In this document: one piece after another, positions 55,056 to 64,000 of the stretch
Position numbering within the stretch: the stretch's first letter is position 1
Layout: each line of letters begins with the position of its first letter
From: Anolis sagrei
Lineage: Eukaryota > Chordata > Lepidosauria > Squamata > Anolidae
Direction: 5' to 3'
Length of the DNA: 64,000 bases
Assembly: GCF_037176765.1 (NCBI RefSeq)
Contig: NC_090034.1
Coordinates: 89,870,000 to 89,933,999 of the forward strand
The notes under the pieces: generated by a model
What the model saw: only the letters and a program-made list of their open reading frames with translations
Told to the model about the DNA's origin: nothing
Databases searched by the model: none
Position numbers and translations under genes: made by a program

Positions 55056-55800
55056 ATCAGCTGGTTTTCCCTATAATATGCATGACTGAATAATAATAGG
55101 GAATGACTGAATGCAATGAGAAAAATAATAATCTTTTGCAAAAGCCTCAACACCTTGATTGTCAGGTTGTAAAATAAGGTTCATATCCCTAATGTTTCAG
55201 GAACGCATATATCCTATAATTCAAGTTAATTCAACCAGAATCAAAATTTCCCCATCAACAATTTAACCATAGCTCTATATTCCGATTAATACAAAGATGA
55301 GCCATAAAGTCTAACAACAACTAATAACAAAGAACAATTCTAGGCCTGAGACAAAGTCTGGATCTACACTGGCATATAATACAGTTTGAAATGCATTGAA
55401 CTGCATTATATGGGTCTACACCAAGTATGGGCAAACATTGGCTATGGATTGGGTTGGATTTGTAGTGGTCGAGTTACTCAGACATGAAAAACAGTCACTG
55501 GGACAGATTGGCGTTGGCAGGTGTCACCATTTTCTGTCTCTCTTGCTGATCGATGCTGGAAGGATCCTCCTCAAGGCCACTGCTTCACCATCTGCGGGAA
55601 GCAAGTGCTACTTCTCACCCGCTCCCTAACTGAGCCCAGGCTCTTGTTTCAAAGGGGGGGAAAAAGAAAAGGTTTTATATCTTCTTAGATCTGCCAGTGT
55701 TGCTTCTGCCACTTTCCCAGATAAGCACCCGCTCCCAGAAGAGCCCTGCTGGTGACAGCATTGCTTGCTCCGAGGTTGGAAGAAGACACCCAGCATGTGA
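55056..55800. other. No gene seen; MITE fragment at 55350-55425
   Basis: CTGGATCTACACTGGCATAT and the partial partner ATTATATGGGTCTACACC mark an internally deleted MITE. The rest (55430-55800) is unassigned, moderately GC-rich. Confidence 0.45.
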
Positions 55801-55802
55801 TC

Positions 55803-57352
55803 ACAAATGGCCCTTTTTTAAGGCTGAAAAAGCCCCCCTTGGCTTATAGTCGAGTTAAGGTTATCTATTGTTTTGCTCTGTTATTTGAAACACAACAAGA
55901 TTAGTGCACAACAAACAAGATCACTCTGCTGGATGTTGTATTGGATCACACATCGGACACTTCCCAAGTGTCTAGGACTGTGTGATGTATCGGTGAATAA
56001 TGATCCAAGTAGGGTGGCCTTTTGCAGCTGGCAGATGGTAATTTTGTCAGCGTTGATTGTGTTTAAGTGCAGGCCAAGGTCTTTAGGCACTGCACCTAGT
56101 GTGCCGATCACCACTGGGACCACTTTTACTGGTTTGTGCCAGAATCTTTGCAGTTCGATCTTTAAATCCTCATATCATGTCAGTTTTCCAGTTGTTTCTC
56201 TTCAATCCTGCTGTCGCCTGGGATTGCAACATCGACCATCCACACTCTGTTTTTTAACACAATCGTGAAGTCAGGAGTCTTGTGCTCCAAAACTGTCAGT
56301 CTGAATTCAGAAGTCACAGAGTAGTTTGACATGTTCCTTTTCTTTAACTTTTTCTGGCTTGTTATCCCACCAGTTCTTTGTCGCAGGCAGAAGGTATTTG
56401 TGGCCCAAGTTCCAATTAATCATCTGAGCAACAGTGTTATGCCTCTGTTTATAGTCTGTCTGCGCAATCTTCTTGCATGCAGCTGAGGATGTGATCTATG
56501 GCTTCATCTGCTTCCTTGAAGAATCTACATTTGGGATCTGTTGTAGACTTTTCAATTCTGGCTCTGATGGCATTTGTTTTAATGGCTTGTTCTTGGGCTG
56601 CCAGAATCAGGCCCTCCGTCTCCTTTTTCAAAGTTTCATTTGTGAACCACAGCCATGTTTTTTCTTTGTTAATTTGGCTCTCAATTTTTCTCAGGAACTG
56701 TCCATGGAGAGCCTTCTTTTGCCAGTTTTCTCTTCTGCTCTGCATTGTGTTTTTACAATATTCACTTTTTTCTTTTGCACTTTAAGCAGATTATTATTAT
56801 TATTATTATTATTGCACTTACATTATTTTACTCTATTATTATTACATTTATTATTTTACTCTATTTATTATTGCATTTATTATTTTACTCTTTCTTCTTA
56901 TTATTATTATATATATTATTTTACGGTATTTACTATTGTTATTATTACATTTATTATTTTACTCTATTATTACTGTTACTATTATATTTTCACTATTTTA
57001 CTCTATTATTTTTATTTTATTACATTTATTATTTTACTCGATTATTATTGGAAGGATACGTCAGCACGTTTACATTGAAGAAGGTTAGAATAATGGCTTA
57101 ATCAGAGTTGGACAGTCTTATCTTAAATTACAGTTGTATGTAAATATTCTAAAACATTTAACCTACTGATGCCTCAATTAAGTTAATTGTATTGGTATCT
57201 ATTTTTATTTTTATAATTTACCAGTAGCTGCTGCATTTCCCACCCTCGGCTTCAAATGTATTGAAAAGTCAATACATTTTCCCAGTTTTTTGTGGTAAAA
57301 TTATGTGCCTCAGTTTATATTTGAGTCAGCTTATACTTGAGTATATACAGTA
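55803..57352 (-). mobile_element. TIR DNA transposon split by an R4 LINE
   Basis: Ends: GGCTGAAAAAGCCCCCCTTG/CTTATAGTCGAG on the left and CAGCTTATACTTGAGTATAT on the right. The right 560 bp (AATACATTTTCCCAGTTTTT, CATTTCCCACCCTCGGCTTC, TTACATTGAAGAAGGTTAGA) are the reverse of 2800-3080. (ATT)-rich ACATTTATTATTTTACTCTA units lie at 56785-57050. Confidence 0.7.
55877..56780 (-). mobile_element. R4 LINE 3' part: zinc knuckle and endonuclease
   Basis: The longest R4 copy. The - frame at 56745-56449 reads HGQFLRKIESQINKEKTWLW, FTNETLKKETEGLILAAQEQ, IRARIEKSTTDPKCRF, then EADEAIDHILSCMQE. The last part is the degenerate C-x2-C-H-C zinc knuckle region before the restriction-like endonuclease. Downstream (in other frames) are WDNKPEKV-like, VLEHKTPDFTIVLK and VVPVVIGTLGAVPKDLGLHL. 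It ends with the 3' UTR. Several frame breaks. Confidence 0.85.
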
Positions 57353-57753
57353 CCTTAAAAGAGTCCTCCTTCCTACTTAAAAAAATACATCTGGATGCAA
57401 AATGTGTGGTTCAAAAATGTGTCATTTGAAAAATGAGGAGGGGATTTGGATCTGCAGTTGGAAAGATGAGCTGGTAAATTAAGACATATGTTTTGCATTG
57501 GACGCAGGCGACTGGAATGGAAAGTTCTAAGAGCATGAGGTTGCAGAAGCCCGGCGGAAGTGCCAAAAGCATTCAAGGATTACTGTAAACATAGACAAGG
57601 ATCACTTTCAACACAACTTAATGTCAGAATTATATACAGCAGAGAAGTTTTAAACTTATGAGCCTTTTTCAATGGGAAAAAGGAGACCATTTAACAATTT
57701 CTTTTAAAATACTCTGTGGCAAGAGCTGGGAAAAAAGCCACAGAGTGGAAAGG
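57353..57753. other. No gene seen
   Basis: Unassigned intergenic DNA. Confidence 0.45.
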
Positions 57754-57761
57754 CTATCTAC

Positions 57762-58288
57762 TAGGGCTGGGCGGTTTCGTTCGTTAATTTCGTAATTCGT
57801 TAATAATTCGTATTTAAAGTAGCTTACGATCCGATATTGAACCATTCAGGAGCAACTAAAAATCGAAACGAATTTTTAAAATTTATTTCGTATTGTTTCG
57901 TAATTGTTTTGTAATTGTTTTGAAATCGTTTCGAAATCGTTTCGTTATTATTTCCGCATGTCTGGTGCAAGTTTTATAGTTGTTGTTTGTTTTATCAGTG
58001 ATAAAAAAAATAAATTATCACACCAACAGTCAACAACAGAGGGAGAGGGAAGCTTCAGAAGTTCCCCCTGTCCCATTTGGAGGGTTTTTTAGCGTATTGC
58101 GCAATCGCGTCCGCCATTAACGAATCGATTCGTTATTGTTTCGAAATTGTTTTGTAATTTCCGAAATTTCGTGAGTATCGAACTTTTTTAAAGAAAAATT
58201 TCGGAATTCTTTTAAAAAATGAAACGCAAAACCCCCCTAAAAACGAATTGAGTTTAGAAACAAATTTTTCCGTGGTTGCCCAGCCCTA
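57762..58288 (+). mobile_element. CpG-dense hAT-type element (TTCG-rich)
   Basis: It starts TAGGGCTGGGCGGTTTCG and ends GTTGCCCAGCCCTA. The terminal 11 bases are inverted and CTATCTAC flanks both sides (57754-57761, 58289-58296) exactly. The 527 bp are AT-rich yet full of TTCG and CGAAA motifs (GTAATTCGTTAATAATTCG, GAAATCGTTTCGAAATCG, CGAATCGATTCGTTATTG). An open frame of 62 residues has no known domain. Confidence 0.85.
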
Positions 58289-58321
58289 CTATCTACTGTT
58301 ATCTATCAATCAATCAATCAA

Positions 58322-58592
58322 TCTGGGGAGCTCCTGGTGGCACAGTGGGTTAAAACACTGAGCTGCTGATCAAAAGGTTGCAGGTTCGAATCCAGGAAGC
58401 GGCATGAGCTCCTGCTGTTAGCCCCAGCTTCTGGAAAGGTAATGGCTCTCCATGCAGTCATGCTAGCCGCATGACCTTGGAGGTGTCAATGAACAACGCT
58501 GGCTCTTCGGCTTAGAAACAGAGATGAACACCATTCCCCAGAGTCGGAAATGACTGGACTTAATCTCAGGGGAAAACCTTTAACTCTATCTA
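58322..58592 (+). mobile_element. Sauria SINE, small internal deletion
   Basis: GGGAGCTCCTGGTGGCACAG...CAGAGTCGGAAATGACTGGA...ACCTTTAACTC. The stretch AACCTAGCAGTTC...GGCGGG is missing (deletion at about 58433). Ends in (TCTA)n at 58586-58620. Confidence 0.88.
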
Positions 58593-58629
58593 TCGATCTA
58601 TCGATCTATCGATCTATCTATCTTCTATA

Positions 58630-59268
58630 TATATATAAATGTTCTGTTCGTTTTGAGTGACATCATAACTCAAAAACCACTGGAGTAATTGCCACCAAAT
58701 TTGGTCACAAGACACCTATTAACCCAAGGGTGACCATCACTAAAAAAATGATTTTGTCATTTGGGAGTTGTAGTTGCTGGGATTTATAGTTAAACTAAAA
58801 TCAAAAAGCATTCTGAACTCCACCAATGATTAAATTGAACCAAACTTGGCACGCAGAACTCTCATGACCAGCAGAAAACACTAGAAGGGTTTGGTGAACA
58901 CTAACCTTGAGTTTTGGAGTTGTAGTTCACCTACATCCAGAGAGCACTGTGGACTCAAACAATGGAGGATCTAGACCAAACTTGGCACAAATACTCCATA
59001 TGCCCAAATATGAACACAGATGGAGTTTGGGGCAAATAGATCTAGACATTTGGGAGTTGTAGTTACTGGGATTCATAGTTCACCTACAATCAAAGAGCAT
59101 TCTGAACCCCACCAACGATAGAATTGGGGCAAACTTCCCACACAGAACCCCCATGACAAACAAAAATACTGTGTTTTCTGGCGGTCTTTGGCAACCCTTC
59201 TGACACCCCCCTTGTGACTCCCCCCAGGGGTCTCGATCCCCAGGTTGAGAAATGCTGCCTTCAGGCCC
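58630..59268 (+). mobile_element. Helitron-like start fused to a hAT-like end
   Basis: Opens TTCTATATATATATAAATGT, with CATCATAACTCAAAAACCAC and AGGGTGACCATCACT (as at 3540-3731, reversed). Continues with two rounds of the shared module and closes with CCCCAGGTTGAGAAATGCTG, a SPIN-type hAT end. A transposon mosaic; no coding capacity. Confidence 0.6.
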
Positions 59269-59312
59269 TCCAGTCCAACTCTTAATCAAAGCCCTCCTGA
59301 CAAAGAGCCACC

Positions 59313-59313
59313 C

Positions 59314-59354
<41 letters not shown>

Positions 59355-59385
59355 CACACACACAGACACACACACAGACACACAC
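59313..59385. repeat. (TAGA)n and (CA)n microsatellites
   Basis: Ten or so TAGA units followed by CACACAGACACACAC. Confidence 0.9.
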
Positions 59386-59621
59386 GTCTATGACAGATAT
59401 AGTATCATAGATTTGAAAGGGACCCCTAAAGAAGGACAATTATATGTTGCATATTCCAGAGAAAGCAAACCAAACAATCTCTACATCAACACTGACAAAA
59501 AAAATACTGTTTACCCACAAGCATAAAGAAATTACATATATTAGAAACCAACACTTTCTCATTACTTTATTTTCCAGATCACCAGACTGGGCCACAGCAA
59601 TGTGTGGCAGGGGATGGCTAA

Positions 59622-59629
59622 TCTGTCTG

Positions 59630-59675
<46 letters not shown>

Positions 59676-59695
59676 CATCCATCCATCCATCCATC

Positions 59696-59727
<32 letters not shown>

Positions 59728-59820
59728 GTGTCGTGTGTGTATATGTATATGTGTGTGTGTGTGTGTGTGTATGTGTGTGTGTGTTGAGATATATACACAC
59801 ACACATATACATACACACAC
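59622..59820. repeat. (TATC)n, (CATC)n and (TG)n microsatellites
   Basis: Long compound array: CTGTCTATCTATC..., CCATCCATCCATC, more TATC, then GTGTGTGT and CACACACA runs that can pair with each other (59740-59820). Confidence 0.9.
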
Positions 59821-59899
59821 ATATTAACACTATATATGGGGGTCATATCATATCAGCAACCAAGATCAACTGCATATAGGCAAGAGTAACTAGTAGGTA

Positions 59900-60180
59900 A
59901 GAGTGATAGAGGTGTAATGCAATAGTGTGGTTATCAAAAATGGAAGTACAAAAATTAGACATGCGATGTCACTGCCTGTGTCCTAGCAGGTTATGTTGTT
60001 TCTTTCCCTTCCCCCTTCTGAAGCTTTTCTTCCGTCAGCAATCACAGCTTGCAAGCCTGAAGGACAGGGACTTTGCTGACCGCAGCACACACAATGCCCA
60101 AGCCGCAGCATTTTACGCACCGCCGTCTCTCTTGCAAAGACTTCAGCACAGATCAATGAGCGGACCATCCTAGGTGACAG
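59900..60180. other. Unassigned; weak exon candidate 60037-60130
   Basis: After TTTTCTTCCGTCAG a + frame reads QSQLASLKDRDFADRSTHNA, QAAAFYAPPSLLQRLQ before CAG. No good GT donor follows, and both strands are open. Not called as a gene. Confidence 0.2.
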
Positions 60181-60369
60181 TTAGCAAGATATGCAGTTCA
60201 GACTCTGGCCTTTCATAGCAAGGACTTAAGGACAACATTCTTAAATAGCCAGACTCCTAGGATGAGTTTAGAATTGTCTCTGTGAAACCAGATGTTTGTG
60301 GAGGTTTGATCCAATTGTAGGTATTTAAGGGCATCAGGGGAGAAAAGTGAGTGAGATGTCTTCAATTGG

Positions 60370-60990
60370 CCATCTTCCAGGTTTAGCACAGCAGGCTAAA
60401 CTGCTGTGCTGCAGAACAATCCTGCCAATCAAAAGGTCAGTAGTTCAATCCCAGGTCAGGGTGAGCACCCATCATTAGCCCCAGCTCACCTGCCCACCTA
60501 GAAGGTTGAAAACAGAAATGTGAGTAGATAAAATAGGTACCACTTTTAGTGGGGAGGTAGTAAAGGCATCCTTAAGGAAATTGATCGAAGGAAAGCTCCT
60601 CAGCATAGAAGATGGATGCTGGAGTTGAGCACAGCATCCAAGATGCTAGAAATAAGATGGGAAAAACTACCTTCATCTCTGTTTGTGTTGTCTATCTTTG
60701 TTAACTGTATAATCGACATTAATAATCGACCAGCCTGGGTCAAAGTGAGCTCCCAACCATTAATAGTCTAGCTTGCTGTCGACCTGTGCAGCCTGAAAGA
60801 CAGTTGCATCTGTCAGGTAGGAAATTTAGGTACCACTTTATGTGGGGAGGCTAATTTAACTAATTTACAACACCATAAAAAAACCTTCCAGCAGCATGCA
60901 GAAGAATGAGGAAGTACTCCATCAATGGACTCGGTGTTACAAGTGGACGGTGAAGCGGCAGCTCCCCCTGTGGCTGGAATCAAGCATACC
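60370..60990 (+). mobile_element. Old tRNA-derived SINEs (Squam1-like?)
   Basis: 60375-60680 has a tRNA-like head (CAGCAGGCTAAACTGCTGTG, GGTCAGTAGTTCAATCCCAG) and a body with GAGTAGATAAAATAGGTACC and AGTGGGGAGGTA that differs from Sauria SINE. 60815-60985 (TTTAGGTACCACTTTATGTG, GACGGTGAAGCGGCAGCTCC) looks like part of a second such element. The name is a guess. Confidence 0.5.
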
Positions 60991-61011
60991 CTCATGAAGC
61001 TGGAAAAGTTG

Positions 61012-61138
61012 GAATATTAAATTGCCTCTATGATTGTCTATATATGTTGTATGGCATTGAATGTTTGCCATGTGTATGTACATTGTTATCCACCCGGAGA
61101 CCCCTGTGGGGTGAGAAGAGCAAAATATAAATACTGTA

Positions 61139-61169
<31 letters not shown>

Positions 61170-61260
61170 GCCATATGTGTGTTCTTTAAGCCACTTTGGG
61201 TCCCCTTCAGGGCGAGAAGGGCGGGATATAAATACTGTAAAATAAATAAATAAATAAATT
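61012..61260 (+). mobile_element. Two L2-type LINE 3' ends in tandem
   Basis: First end 61012-61168 (TATATATGTTGTATGGCATT, CCCCTGTGGGGTGAGAAGAG, (AAT)n). Second end 61170-61260 (AAGCCACTTTGGGTCCCCTT, GGGCGGGATATAAATACTGT, (AAAT)n). Confidence 0.75.
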
Positions 61261-61844
61261 CCTCCCTACCCTCAGGGATCCCATTGCTTCCTTTGTTATC
61301 TCTCCAGGACAACTTAACAACTTAAAATACACCACTCATGAAAAGAGGGTACCACCATGCAAAGCCATAATATTAATATTAATTAATTAATATTAATTAA
61401 TATAATATGCAAAGACAAAAAAGGCATAATATTAGAATTGAAAAATGGATGCCCTGAGCACATTCTGAGCCTGAGAGTTTGTTTTCACTGTCAAAAAAGA
61501 AAATAAACACAGAACCCTTTCAGCAGCCTCATTTAGTTGGGAAACCTTCACTTGCTGTTGCTATAATTGAACGACGGAGAGTGCAAAAAACCCTTGCCTG
61601 AGTGGAAAACCCTTGGAAGATCTATTAAAAGATCCCAATGCACCTTCTGCTCACCCCATTCTACTACAATCCCAGTTTAGTGGAGGAGATGCAAAATAAG
61701 ATGCTAGTTTTGTTGTTGTTGCTGCTGCTGTAGTATGCTTTCAGGTTGCTCCTAAGGCAAATCTATCTATGGCAAAAAAAATTGATCAGAGGTTATTTGC
61801 CTTTCCTGAACCTGAGAGCGTATGACTTACGTATGTGTATTAGA
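61261..61844. other. No gene seen
   Basis: Unassigned; ATTAATTAATATTAATTAAT near 61377 is an AT-palindrome. Confidence 0.45.
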
Positions 61845-62640
61845 GAAATGGGCCAAAACTAACAAAGGAAGAAAACTAACTTAGGAAGAAAAAATGAAAT
61901 GCAAAGATAAAGAATGGGGGACGCCTGGCTCGAGAGCACTACGTGTGAAAAAGATCTTGGAGTCCTTATGGATAGGAAGGCGAACATGAGCCAACAATGT
62001 CATGTGGCAGCTAAACAAACCAGTGGGATTTTGGCCTGCATAAATAGAAGTACGTACAGTGTCTAGATCCAGGGAAGTCATGCTACCCCTCTATTCTGCA
62101 TTGGTCAGACTACACCTGGAATCACACTGTGTCCTATTCTGGGCACCACAATTGAAGGGAGATGTTGACAAGCTGGAATGTGTACAGAGGAGGGTGACTA
62201 AAATGATCAAGGGTCTGGAGAACAGCCCTATGAGGAGCGGCCTAAAGAGCTGGGCATGTTTAGCCTGTAGAAGAGAAGGCTGAGAGGAGACATGAGGAGG
62301 ACCATGTATAAATATGTGAGAGGAAGTCATAGGGAGGAGGGATCAAGCTTGTTTTCTGCTGCCCTGGAGACTAGGATACGGAACAATGGCTTCAAACTAC
62401 AGGAAAGGAGATTCCACCTGAACATGAGGAAGAACTTCCTCACTGTGAGAGCTGTTCAGCAGTGGAACTCTCTGTCTGGGAGTGTGGAGGAGGCTCTTTT
62501 TTTTGGAGGCTTTTAAACAGAGGTTGGATGGCCATCTGTTGGGGGTGCTTTGAATGCGATTTTCCTCCTTCTTGGCAGGGGGTTAGACTGAATGGCTCAT
62601 AAGGTCTCTTCCAACTCTATGTTTCTATGATTCTATGCTC
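61845..62640 (+). mobile_element. CR1 LINE 3' part, ~800 bp
   Basis: Frames read [60 protein letters not shown] and NNGFKLQERRFHLNMRKNF, then TCTATGATTCTATG. Confidence 0.9.
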
Positions 62641-63171
62641 AAGGCCATCCAATGTGCCCCCACAACTGAGGATTTGAACCTTTGTTTCTCACAGTCCTAA
62701 TTCAGTATTCAAAACACTGCACCACATTGCTTCTGATATGCTGATATAACATCCCTAACAATTACCTAACAATTAAATCCAACATATGCTAAAATGTGTC
62801 CAGTGGAAGAGACTATTGTACCAACTGATGAAAATGCCCCCCACCATTATGTACGTAGTTCTAAATAAACCAATTCCTCCTAAGCCCCAAAGTTTGCCTC
62901 CTGGAACAAATAGCTGAAGTCAAAACACTGGGCCAACCCAAAACAAGATGGACCCAACCCTCAGACCAAGCTCACCCTTGCTGTATTCACAAACACCCCA
63001 AAGACATGAAACTCACTGTGTGACTTCAGCTTGGTCATTCTCTCTATCAAACTGATATGAGAGTAAAATGGGACGAAACAGAGCCATATATTCTGCCTTG
63101 CGCTTTTTGGAGATTATACAAATACAATTCATAAATACTTCATCATACTCAGTTGAGCTTCCTTCCCACCA
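62641..63171. other. No gene seen
   Basis: Unassigned. Confidence 0.45.
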
Positions 63172-63442
63172 TATTTTTTTGTGTGTGTCAGAGCGCCTTG
63201 AGAAACTGAAAGTCGCTTCTGGTGTGAGAGAATTAACCGTCTGCAAGGATGTTGCCCAGAGAACACACGGATGTTTTGATGTTTTAGCATCCATATGGGA
63301 GGCTTCTCTCATGTCCCTGGATGGGGAGCTGGAGCTGACAGAGGGAGCTCATCCATGCTCTCCCCGGATTCGAACCTAGGATGTGTCGGTCTTCAGTCCC
63401 GCCGACACAAGGGTTTAACCCACTGTGCCTCCAGGGGCTCCT
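63172..63442 (-). mobile_element. SINE-2, full length
   Basis: ATTTTTTTGTGTGTGTCAGA...CCGGATTCGAACCTAGGATG...CCCACTGTGCCTCCAGGGGC, inverted. Confidence 0.9.
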
Positions 63443-63516
63443 TATGTGCCTCTAATGTGACAGGCCCAGGAATAAAATAGAGAATACACTGAGAATATGG
63501 AATAGGGTAGAGTATA

Positions 63517-63848
63517 GGGGCCCTTTGTTGACGCAGTGGGTTAAACTGCTGAGCTGCTGAACTTGCTGATCGAAAGGTTGGCGGTTCGAATCCAGGGAGT
63601 GGGGTGAGCCCCCACTGTTAGTCCCAGCTTCTACCAACATAGCAGTTCGAAAACATGCAAATGTGAGTAGATCAATAGGTACCATTTCTGCAGGAAGGTA
63701 ATGGCTCTCCATACAGTCATGCCAGCCACATGACCTTGGAGGTGTCTACGGACAACACTGGCTCTTGGGCTTTGAAATGGAGTTGAGAAGCACCCCCCAG
63801 AGTTGGACACGATTAGACTTAATGTCAAGGGAAACCTTTACCTTTACT
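63517..63848 (+). mobile_element. Sauria SINE, full length
   Basis: GGGGCCCTTTGTTGACGCAG...GGCGGTTCGAATCCAGGGAG...GGACACGATTAGACTTAATG, tail CCTTTACCTTTAC. Box-B-like GGTTCGAATCC is intact. Confidence 0.92.
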
Positions 63849-64000
63849 TTTTATACATTGAGATATTCGCTGAAAACTCACAGCTAAAAATAAATCAAAA
63901 GCCCTAAACTATAATTAAAGCATTCCTTCCCATTGCATTGAGACTCTGCTCTGGAAATGCAGGGTGTTTTGGAAGGATCCTGCATAGAATTGTCAAGCTC

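Noticed and set aside
56473-57101. Long + strand open frames of 201 and 118 residues
   Set aside because: They are antisense to R4 and run into (ATT)n-rich sequence, giving runs of Tyr, Ile and Leu.
59080-59787. Open frames rich in YLSIYLSI
   Set aside because: Translation of TATC/TAGA microsatellites.

Overview
The window looks like squamate (lizard) nuclear DNA, most like Anolis. Two short-repeat families dominate. One is a tRNA-headed SINE of about 330 bp whose tail matches the Bov-B LINE 3' end (Sauria SINE). The other is a tRNA-headed SINE of about 260 bp, called SINE-2 here. With them are CR1, L2, R4 and RTE-like LINE fragments, another LINE of uncertain clade (possibly Vingi), Penelope-like fragments, many hAT-type DNA transposons and palindromic MITEs, and lizard-typical microsatellites. 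I saw no LTR retrovirus, bacterial feature, CRISPR array, rRNA or tRNA gene.

Only two host genes can be supported. The first is a + strand gene. Its last three coding exons lie at 21209-21556, 24084-24296 and 26734-26847 and encode a serine-rich stretch, one fibronectin type III domain and a basic tail; I do not recognise the gene. The second is SCN1B (voltage-gated sodium channel beta-1 subunit) on the - strand, with exon 5 at 41525-41591, exon 4 at 43118-43259, exon 3 at 45765-46008 and exon 2 at 49860-50026. All splice sites and phases agree with the vertebrate gene; the 40-base first coding exon was not found. The two genes converge, with about 14.7 kb between their stop codons.

Layout. 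1-12.7 kb: LINE, SINE and DNA-transposon debris, including a 1035-bp hAT-type element (6886-7920) that carries a piece of a histone H2B gene. 12.7-21 kb: mostly unassigned DNA plus foldback elements, inverted Penelope-like copies and a nested MITE. 21.2-26.9 kb: the FN3 gene. 27-41 kb: intergenic, with a 208-bp tandem array of a Penelope-like fragment, a SPIN-like hAT with perfect target duplication, a large foldback, a GC-rich possible regulatory block (37.3-37.7 kb) and an internally triplicated SINE-2. 41.5-50 kb: SCN1B with repeat-filled introns. 50-64 kb: R4, L2 and hAT nests, a CpG-dense hAT element (57762-58288), microsatellites and the last SINEs.

The most notable observation is the H2B segment in the hAT-type element. 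It sits in the loop of an inverted repeat, inside an element with TIR-like ends and a perfect 8-bp target duplication. This looks like host-gene capture by a non-autonomous DNA transposon. The second theme is module swapping: one internal module recurs inside DNA elements whose ends belong to different families. Family names rest on remembered sequence features, not on a database search.
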